Positions 1 through 8,633 of a stretch of 64,000 nucleotides of DNA are shown in pieces. Where the stretch lies: assembly GCA_964036665.1 (NCBI GenBank), contig OZ038530.1:682001-746000 (forward strand). The letters run 5' to 3'. Each line of letters begins with the position of its first letter. The first letter of the stretch is position 1. The DNA comes from Gordius sp. MW1 (Eukaryota; Nematomorpha; Gordioida; Gordea; Gordiidae). The notes under the pieces are model-generated. The model was not told the DNA's origin and did not search any database. It saw only the letters and a list, made by a program, of their open reading frames with translations. The position numbers and the translations under genes were made by a program.

Positions 1-3000
1 CCCTTGTCCGTCTGATGTCCTTTTGTTGTCCGTCCGTTGTCCGTCCGTTGTCCTTTTGTTGTCTGTCCGTTGTCCGTTCGTTGTCCGTTCGTTGTCCGTT
101 CGTTGTCCGTCCGTTGTCCTTCCGTTGTCCGTCTGAAGTCCGCCTGTTGTCCGTCCGTTGTCCGTCTGATGTCCTTTTGTTGTCTGTCCGTTGTCCGTTC
201 GTTGTCCGTTCGTTGTCCGTTCGTTGTCCGTCCGTTGTCCGCCCGTTGTCCTTCCGTTGTCCTTCCGTTGTCCGTCCGTTGTCCGTCCGTTGTCCGTCCG
301 TTGTCCTTCCGTTGTCCGTCCGTTGTCCTTCCGTTGTCCGTCCGTTGTCCGTCTGATGTCCTTTTGTTGTCCGTCCGTTGTCCGTCCGTTGTCCGTTCGT
401 TGTCCGTCCCTTGTCCGTCTGATGTCCTTTTGTTGTCCGTCCGTTGTCCGTTCGTTGTCCGTTCGTTGTCCGTTCGTTGTCCGTCTGATGTCCTTTTGTT
501 GTCCTTCCGTTGTCCGTTCGTTGTCCGTCTGATGTCCTTCCGTTGTCCGTCCGTTGTCCGCCCGTTGTCCTTCCGTTGTCCTTCCGTTGTCCGTCCGTTG
601 TCCGTCCGTTGTCCTTCCGTTGTCCGTCCGTTGTCCTTCCGTTGTCCGTCCGTTGTCCGTCTGATGTCCTTTTGTTGTCCGTCCGTTGTCCGTCCGTTGT
701 CCGTTTGTTGTCCGTCCCTTGTCCGTCTGATGTCCTTTTGTTGTCCGTCCGTTGTCCGTTCGTTGTCCGTTCGTTGTCCGTTCGTTGTCCGTCTGATGTC
801 CTTTTGTTGTCCTTCCGTTGTCCGTTCGTTGTCCGTCTGATGTCCTTCCGTTGTCCGTCCGTTGTCCGCCCGTTGTCCTTCCGTTGTCCTTCCGTTGTCC
901 GTCCGTTGTCCGTCCGTTGTCCGCCCGTTGTCCGTCTGATGTCCTTTTGTTGTCCGTCCGTTGTCCGTCCGTTGTCCGTTCTTTGTCCGTCCATTGTCCG
1001 TCTGATGTCCTTTTGTTGTCCGTCCGTTGTCCGTCCGTTGTCCTTTTGTTGTCTGTCCGTTGTCCGTTCGTTGTCCGTTCGTTGTCCGTTCGTTGTCCGT
1101 CCGTTGTCCTTCCGTTGTCCGTCTGAAGTCCGCCTGTTGTCCGTCCGTTGTCCGTCTGATGTCCTTTTGTTGTCTGTCCGTTGTCCGTTCGTTGTCCTTC
1201 CGTTGTCCGTCTGATGTCCTTTTGTTGTCCGTCCGTTGTCCGTCCGTTGTCCGCCCGTTGTCCTTCCGTTGTCCTTCCGTTGTCCGCCCGTTGTCCGCCC
1301 GTTGTCCGTCCGTTGTCCGTCCGTTGTCCGTCCGTTGTCCTTCCGTTGTCCGTCTGATGTCCTTTTGTTGTCCGTCCGTTGTCCGTCCGTTGTCCTTCCG
1401 TTGTCCTTCCGTTGTCCGTCCGTTGTCCGTCCGTTGTCCTTCCGTTGTCCGTCCGTTGTCCGTCTGATGTCCTTCCGTTGTCCATCCGTTGTCCGTCCCT
1501 TGTCCGTCTGATGTCCTTCCGTTGTCCGTCCGTTGTCCGTCTGATGTCCTTCCGTTGTCCGTCCGTTGTCCGTCCCTTGTCCGTCTGATGTCCTTCCGTT
1601 GTCCGTCCGTTGTCCGTCCGTTGTCCGCCCGTTGTCCTTCCGTTGTCCTTCCGTTGTCCGTCCGTTGTCCGTCTGATGTCCTTCCGTTGTCCGTCCGTTG
1701 TCCGTCCGTTGTCCGCCCGTTGTCCGTCCGTTGTCCCTCTGATGTCCTTCCGTTGTCCGTCCGTTGTCCGTCCGTTGTCCGTCCGTTGTCCGCCCGTTGT
1801 CCTTCCGTTGTCCGTCCGTTGTCCGTCCGTTGTCCTTCCGTTGTCCTTCCGTTGTCCGTTCGTTGTCCTTCCGTTGTCCGTCTGATGTCCTTTTGTTGTC
1901 CGTCCGTTGTCCGTCCGTTGTCCGTCCGTTGTCCGTCCGTTGTCCGTCCGTTGTCCTTCCGTTGTCCGTCTGAAGTCCGCCTGTTGTCCGTCCGTTGTCC
2001 GTCCGTTGTCCATTCGTTGTATGTCCGTTGTCCTTCCGTTGTCCGTCCGTTGTCCTTCCGTTGTCCTTCCGTTGTCCGTCCGTTGTCCTTCCGTTGTCCG
2101 TCCGTTGTCCGTCTGATGTCCTTTTGTTGTCCGTCCGTTGTCCGTCTGATGTCCTTTTGTTGTCCTTCCGTTGTCCGTCCGTTGTCCATCTGATGTCCTT
2201 CCGTTGTCCATCCGTTGTCCGTCCCTTGTCCGCCCGTTGTCCGTCCGTTGTCCGTCCGTTGTCCGTCCGTTGTCCTTCCGTTGTCCGTCCGTTGTCCTTC
2301 CGTTGTCCGTCCGTTGTCCGTCTGATGTCCTTTTGTTGTCCGTCCGTTGTCCGTCCGTTGTCCGTTCGTTGTCCGTCCCTTGTCCGTCTGATGTCCTTTT
2401 GTTGTCCGTCCGTTGTCCGTTCGTTGTCCGTTCGTTGTCCGTTCGTTGTCCGTCTGATGTCCTTTTGTTGTCCTTCCGTTGTCCGTTCGTTGTCCGTCTG
2501 ATGTCCTTCCGTTGTCCGTCCGTTGTCCGCCCGTTGTCCTTCCGTTGTCCTTCCGTTGTCCGTCCGTTGTCCGTCCGTTGTCCGCCCGTTGTCCGTCTGA
2601 TGTCCTTTTGTTGTCCGTCCGTTGTCCGTCCGTTGTCCGTTCTTTGTCCGTCCCTTGTCCGTCTGATGTCCTTTTGTTGTCCGTCCGTTGTCCGTCCGTT
2701 GTCCTTTTGTTGTCTGTCCGTTGTCCGTTCGTTGTCCGTTCGTTGTCCGTTCGTTGTCCGTCCGTTGTCCTTCCGTTGTCCGTCTGAAGTCCGCCTGTTG
2801 TCCGTCCGTTGTCCGTCTGATGTCCTTTTGTTGTCTGTCCGTTGTCCGTTCGTTGTCCGTTCGTTGTCCGTTCGTTGTCCGTCCGTTGTCCGCCCGTTGT
2901 CCTTCCGTTGTCCTTCCGTTGTCCGTCCGTTGTCCGTCCGTTGTCCGTCCGTTGTCCTTCCGTTGTCCGTCCGTTGTCCTTCCGTTGTCCGTCCGTTGTC

Positions 3001-4575
3001 CGTCTGATGTCCTTTTGTTGTCCGTCCGTTGTCCGTCCGTTGTCCGTTCGTTGTCCGTCCCTTGTCCGTCTGATGTCCTTTTGTTGTCCGTCCGTTGTCC
3101 GTTCGTTGTCCGTCCGTTGTCCGTTCGTTGTCCGTCTGATGTCCTTTTGTTGTCCTTCCGTTGTCCTTCCGTTGTCCGTCCGTTGTCCGTCTGATGTCCT
3201 TCCGTTGTCCTTCCGTTGTCCGTCCGTTGTCCGTCTGATGTCCTTTTGTTGTCCGTCCGTTGTCCGTCCGTTGTCCGTTCGTTGTCCGTCCCTTGTGCGT
3301 CTGATGTCCTTTTGTTGTCCGTCCGTTGTCCGTTCGTTGTCCGTTCGTTGTCCGTCTGATGTCCTTTTGTTGTCCGTCCGTTGTCCTTCCGTTGTCCTTC
3401 CGTTGTCCGTCCGTTGTCCTTCCGTTGTCCTTCCGTTGTCCTTTTGTTGTCCGTCCGTTGTCCGTCCGTTGTCCGTTCGTTGTCCGTCCCTTGTCCGTCT
3501 GATGTCCTTTTGTTGTCCTTCCGTTTTCCGTTCGTTGTCCGTCTGATGTCTTCCGTTGTCCGTCCGTTGTCCGCCCGTTGTCCTTCCGTTGTCCGTCCGT
3601 TGTCCGTCCGTTGTCCTTCCGTTGTCCGTCTGATGTCCTTCCGTTGTCCATCCGTTGTCCGTCCCTTGTCCGTCTGATGTCCTTCCGTTGTCCGTCCGTT
3701 GTCCGTCTGATGTCCTTCCGTTGTCCGTCCGTTGTCCGTCCCTTGTCCGTCTAATGTCCTTCCGTTGTCCGTCCGTTGTCCGTCCGTTGTCCTTCCGTTG
3801 TCCGTCCGTTGTCCGTCCGTTGTCTGTCCGTTGTCCGCCCATTGTCCGTCCGTTCTCCTTCCGTTGTCCGTCCGTTGTCCTTCCGTTGTCCGTCTGATGT
3901 CCTTTTGTTGTCCGTCCGTTGTCCGCCCGTTGTCCTTCCGTTGTCCGTTCTTTGTCCATCTGATGTCCTTTTGTTGTCCGTCCGTTGTCCGTTCGTTGTC
4001 CGTTCGTTGTCCGTTCGTTGTCCGTCTGATGTCCTTTTGTTGTCCTTCCGTTGTCCGTTCGTTGTCCGTCTGATGTCCTTCCGTTGTCCGTCCGTTGTCC
4101 GCCCGTTGTCCTTCCGTTGTCCTTCCGTTGTACTTCCGTTGTCCGTCTGATGTCCGCCCGTTGTCCTTCCGTTGTCCGTCCGTTGTCCGCCCGTTGTCCT
4201 TCCGTTGTCCTTCCGTTGTCCGTCCGTTGTCCTTCCGTTGTCCGTCCGTTGTCCGTTCGTTGTCCGTTCGTTGTCCGCCCGTTGTCCTTCCGTTGTCCTT
4301 CCGTTGTCCGTCCGTTGTCCTTCCGTTGTCCGTCCGTTGTCCGTCTGATGTCCTTTTGTTGTCCGTCCGTTGTCCGTCTGATGTCCTTTTGTTGTCCTTC
4401 CGTTGTCCGTCCGTTGTCCGTCTGATGTCCTTCCGTTGTCCATCCGTTGTCCGTCCCTTGTCCATCTGATGTCCTTCCGTTGTCCGTCCGTTGTCCGTCT
4501 GATGTCCTTCCGTTGTCCGTCCGTTGTCCGTCCCTTGTCCGTCTGATGTCCTTCCGTTGTCCGTCCGTTGTCCAT
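1..4575 (+). repeat. 11-bp satellite array, block A
   Basis: This is an uninterrupted tandem array of 11-bp monomers. The commonest is GTCCGTCCGTT. Other frequent variants are GTCCTTCCGTT, GTCCGTTCGTT, GTCCGCCCGTT, GTCCGTCTGAT, GTCCTTTTGTT, GTCTGTCCGTT, GTCCGTCCCTT and GTCCATCCGTT. Monomers 6-16, 17-27, 28-38 and onward can be counted off without a gap through at least the first 190 bases. One 10-bp monomer (GTCTTCCGTT) lies at 3548-3557. At 3752-3756 the usual TGATG is TAATG. The block recurs almost unchanged from 10,440. The plus strand contains very little A. No gene is seen; the open frames here come from the repeat. Confidence 0.97.
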
Positions 4576-5030
4576 CAGGAGGCTACAAGTTTGAATCCCG
4601 GAGAGTATTCTGTTCTTGTTAATAACATTGATAATATGACTTTTTAGCCGTCCGCTGAAATTTTCACGAAGCCTATATGGTTGAACAAAAAAATTTAAAA
4701 AATTTTCAAGTCGAAAAAATTTTTTTTGTCGGAATTCACCTCTGATATCGAAAATTTTCATGAGGCCTATATGGTGTTACAAAAAAATTGAAAAAATTTT
4801 GAGGTCGAAAAAAATATTTTTTGATAAAAAAATTTAATAAATTGCATAGCACGGAGGGACGACGGAGGGACGACAGAGGGACGACGGACGGACGACGGAG
4901 AGACGACGGAGGGAGGACGGACGGACAACGGAGGGACGACGGACCGTCCGTTGTCCGTCAGGAGGCAACAAGTTTGAATCCGTGAGAGTATTCTGTTGAT
5001 AATATGACTTTTTGGCCGTCCGCTGGCTAC
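4576..5030 (+). repeat. AT-rich linker L1 (type I, 455 bp)
   Basis: This segment interrupts the satellite. Its order is: module M1 (4576-4656, starting CAGGAGGCTACAAG); two copies of an A/T-rich repeat marked by GCCTATATGG at 4671 and 4765, 94 bp apart; an inverted satellite run at 4852-4944 with monomer CGGAGGGACGA; then module M2 (4959-5030, starting CAGGAGGCAACAAG). M1 and M2 are direct repeats that differ mainly by 15 extra bases in M1. No coding potential is credible. Function is unknown. The same segment recurs ten more times in the window. Confidence 0.93.
4852..4944 (-). repeat. Inverted satellite run inside L1
   Basis: About 8.5 monomers of CGGAGGGACGA type are present; the reverse complement is TCGTCCCTCCG. 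This is the satellite in the opposite orientation to every large block. The run ends at a near-palindromic joint: GACGACGGAC, one C at 4945, then GTCCGTTGTC, which can fold back with one mismatch. Equivalent runs lie at 8455-8547, 15291-15383, 31061-31153, 34037-34140, 35143-35246, 40107-40221, 44755-44880, 49416-49508, 56229-56321 and 63455-63547. Their lengths are 93, 104, 115 or 126 bp, differing by whole 11-bp units. Confidence 0.92.
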
Positions 5031-8000
5031 GTCCGTTGTCCGTCCGTTGTCCGCCCGTTGTCCGTCTGTTGTCCGTCCGTTGTCCGTCCGTTGTCCGTTC
5101 GTTGTCCGTTCGTTGTCCTTCCGTTGTCCTTCCGTTGTCCTTCCGTTGTCCGTCCCTTGTCCGTCTGATGTCCTTCCGTTGTCCGTCTGATGTCCTTTTG
5201 TTGTCCGTCCGTTGTCCGTCTGATGTCCTTTTGTTGTCCTTCCGTTGTCCGTCATTTGTCCGCCCGTTGTCCGTCCGTTGTCCGTCCGTTGTCCGTCAGA
5301 TGTCCTTTTGTTGTCCGCCCATTGTCCGCCCGTTGTCCGTCCGTTGTCCGTCCGTTGTCCTTCCGTTGTCCGTCTGATGTCCTTTTGTTGTCCGTCCGTT
5401 GTCCGTCCGTTGTCCGCCCGTTGTCCTTCCGTTGTCCTTCCGTTGTCCGCCCGTTGTCCGCCCGTTGTCCGTCCGTTGTCCGTCCGTTGTCCGTCCGTTG
5501 TCCTTCCGTTGTCCGTCTGATGTCCTTTTGTTGTCCGTCCGTTGTCCGTCCGTTGTCCTTCCGTTGTCCTTCCGTTGTCCGTCCGTTGTCCGTCCGTTGT
5601 CCTTCCGTTGTCCGTCCGTTGTCCGTCTGATGTCCTTCCGTTGTCCATCCGTTGTCCGTCCCTTGTCCGTCTGATGTCCTTCCGTTGTCCGTCCGTTGTC
5701 CGTCTGATGTCCTTCCGTTGTCCGTCCGTTGTCCGTCCCTTGTCCGTCTGATGTCCTTCCGTTGTCCGTCCGTTGTCCGTCCGTTGTCCGCCCGTTGTCC
5801 TTCCGTTGTCCTTCCGTTGTCCGTCCGTTGTCCGTCTGATGTCCTTCCGTTGTCCGTCCGTTGTCCGCCCGTTGTCCGTCCGTTGTCCCTCTGATGTCCT
5901 TCCGTTGTCCGTCCGTTGTCCGTCCGTTGTCCGTCCGTTGTCCGCCCGTTGTCCTTCCGTTGTCCGTCCGTTGTCCGTCCGTTGTCCTTCCGTTGTCCTT
6001 CCGTTGTCCGTTCGTTGTCCTTCCGTTGTCCGTCTGATGTCCTTTTGTTGTCCGTCCGTTGTCCGTCCGTTGTCCGTCCGTTGTCCGTCCGTTGTCCGTC
6101 CGTTGTCCTTCCGTTGTCCGTCTGAAGTCCGCCTGTTGTCCGTCCGTTGTCCGTCCGTTGTCCATTCGTTGTATGTCCGTTGTCCTTCCGTTGTCCGTCC
6201 GTTGTCCTTCCGTTGTCCTTCCGTTGTCCGTCCGTTGTCCTTCCGTTGTCCGTCCGTTGTCCGTCTGATGTCCTTTTGTTGTCCGTCCGTTGTCCGTCTG
6301 ATGTCCTTTTGTTGTCCTTCCGTTGTCCGTCCGTTGTCCATCTGATGTCCTTCCGTTGTCCATCCGTTGTCCGTCCCTTGTCCGCCCGTTGTCCGTCCGT
6401 TGTCCGTCCGTTGTCCGTCCGTTGTCCTTCCGTTGTCCGTCCGTTGTCCTTCCGTTGTCCGTCCGTTGTCCGTCTGATGTCCTTTTGTTGTCCGTCCGTT
6501 GTCCGTCCGTTGTCCGTTCGTTGTCCGTCCCTTGTCCGTCTGATGTCCTTTTGTTGTCCGTCCGTTGTCCGTTCGTTGTCCGTTCGTTGTCCGTTCGTTG
6601 TCCGTCTGATGTCCTTTTGTTGTCCTTCCGTTGTCCGTTCGTTGTCCGTCTGATGTCCTTCCGTTGTCCGTCCGTTGTCCGCCCGTTGTCCTTCCGTTGT
6701 CCTTCCGTTGTCCGTCCGTTGTCCGTCCGTTGTCCGCCCGTTGTCCGTCTGATGTCCTTTTGTTGTCCGTCCGTTGTCCGTCCGTTGTCCGTTCTTTGTC
6801 CGTCCCTTGTCCGTCTGATGTCCTTTTGTTGTCCGTCCGTTGTCCGTCCGTTGTCCTTTTGTTGTCTGTCCGTTGTCCGTTCGTTGTCCGTTCGTTGTCC
6901 GTTCGTTGTCCGTCCGTTGTCCTTCCGTTGTCCGTCTGAAGTCCGCCTGTTGTCCGTCCGTTGTCCGTCTGATGTCCTTTTGTTGTCTGTCCGTTGTCCG
7001 TTCGTTGTCCGTTCGTTGTCCGTTCGTTGTCCGTCCGTTGTCCGCCCGTTGTCCTTCCGTTGTCCTTCCGTTGTCCGTCCGTTGTCCGTCCGTTGTCCGT
7101 CCGTTGTCCTTCCGTTGTCCGTCCGTTGTCCTTCCGTTGTCCGTCCGTTGTCCTTCCGTTGTCCGTCCGTTGTCCGTCTGATGTCCTTTTGTTGTCCGTC
7201 CGTTGTCCGTCCGTTGTCCGTTCGTTGTCCGTCCCTTGTCCGTCTGATGTCCTTTTGTTGTCCGTCCGTTGTCCGTTCGTTGTCCGTTCGTTGTCCGTTC
7301 GTTGTCCGTCTGATGTCCTTCCGTTGTCCGTCCGTTGTCCGTCCCTTGTCCGTCTAATGTCCTTCCGTTGTCCGTCCGTTGTCCGTCCGTTGTCCTTCCG
7401 TTGTCCGTCCGTTGTCCGTCCGTTGTCTGTCCGTTGTCCGCCCATTGTCCGTCCGTTCTCCTTCCGTTGTCCGTCCGTTGTCCTTCCGTTGTCCGTCTGA
7501 TGTCCTTTTGTTGTCCGTCCGTTGTCCGCCCGTTGTCCTTCCGTTGTCCGTTCTTTGTCCATCTGATGTCCTTTTGTTGTCCGTCCGTTGTCCGTTCGTT
7601 GTCCGTTCGTTGTCCGTTCGTTGTCCGTCTGATGTCCTTTTGTTGTCCTTCCGTTGTCCGTTCGTTGTCCGTCTGATGTCCTTCCGTTGTCCGTCCGTTG
7701 TCCGCCCGTTGTCCTTCCGTTGTCCTTCCGTTGTACTTCCGTTGTCCGTCTGATGTCCGCCCGTTGTCCTTCCGTTGTCCGTCCGTTGTCAGCCCGTTGT
7801 CCTTCCGTTGTCCTTCCGTTGTCCGTCCGTTGTCCTTCCGTTGTCCGTCCGTTGTCCGTTCGTTGTCCGTTCGTTGTCCGCCCGTTGTCCTTCCGTTGTC
7901 CTTCCGTTGTCCGTCCGTTGTCCTTCCGTTGTCCGTCCGTTGTCCGTCTGATGTCCTTTTGTTGTCCGTCCGTTGTCCGTCTCATGTCCTTTTGTTGTCC

Positions 8001-8178
8001 TTCCGTTGTCCGTCCGTTGTCCGTCTGATGTCCTTCCGTTGTCCATCCGTTGTCCGTCCCTTGTCCATCTGATGTCCTTCCGTTGTCCGTCCGTTGTCCG
8101 TCTGATGTCCTTCCGTTGTCCGTCCGTTGTCCGTCCCTTGTCCGTCTGATGTCCTTCCGTTGTCCGTCCGTTGTCCAT
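5031..8178 (+). repeat. 11-bp satellite array, block B
   Basis: Same satellite and orientation as block A. From about 5,399 to 7,150 the monomer order copies 1,236-3,000 at an offset of 4,152-4,163 bp. From about 7,308 on it copies 3,705 onward at 3,603 bp. The copies are nearly identical: examples of private changes are C to A at 7791 and G to C at 7983 (TGATG becomes TCATG). No gene is seen. Confidence 0.97.
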
Positions 8179-8633
8179 CAGGAGGCTACAAGTTTGAATC
8201 CCGGAGAGTATTCTGTTCTTGTTAATAACATTGATAATATGACTTTTTAGCCGTCCGCTGAAATTTTCACGAAGCCTATATGGTTGAACAAAAAAATTTA
8301 AAAAATTTTCAAGTCGAAAAAATTTTTTTTGTCGGAATTCACCTCTGATATCGAAAATTTTCATGAGGCCTATATGGTGTTACAAAAAAATTGAAAAAAT
8401 TTTGAGGTCGAAAAAAATATTTTTTGATAAAAAAATTTAATAAATTGCATAGCACGGAGGGACGACGGAGGGACGACAGAGGGACGACGGACGGACGACG
8501 GAGAGACGACGGAGGGAGGACGGACGGACAACGGAGGGACGACGGACCGTCCGTTGTCCGTCAGGAGGCAACAAGTTTGAATCCGTGAGAGTATTCTGTT
8601 GATAATATGACTTTTTGGCCGTCCGCTGGCTAC
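8179..8633 (+). repeat. AT-rich linker L2 (type I, 455 bp)
   Basis: Same order and length as L1, at exactly +3,603 bp: M1, two 94-bp A/T repeats, inverted satellite run (8455-8547) and M2. It marks a copy of the 3.6-kb unit together with the flanking satellite. Confidence 0.93.

Noticed and set aside
510-1214. Plus-strand frames of 69 to 344 codons starting at MSVRCPS or MSFCCPS, as a family of small Cys/Pro/Val-rich proteins.
   Set aside because: They begin and end at the GTCTGATG monomer and have lengths of 11m+3 codons, with the same peptide in every frame. They are by-products of the repeat.
4589-4604. AAGTTTGAATCCCGG in the modules as a tRNA B box, hence a tRNA-derived SINE.
   Set aside because: It matches the B box with one mismatch, but the surrounding stem does not pair well, and no A box or SINE tail is present; upstream is satellite.
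4447-4647. Plus-strand 66-codon frame ending ...VHQEATSLNPGEYSVLVNNIDNMTF, repeated before each linker, as a conserved small gene.
   Set aside because: It is chance read-through from satellite into module M1. Its repetition reflects duplication of the whole block.
4190-4761. Minus-strand frames beginning MKIFDIRGEFRQ that run from linkers into satellite.
   Set aside because: The start lies in A/T repeat sequence and the rest is repeat-derived. Copies differ by frame-changing indels and satellite gain without any sign of constraint.
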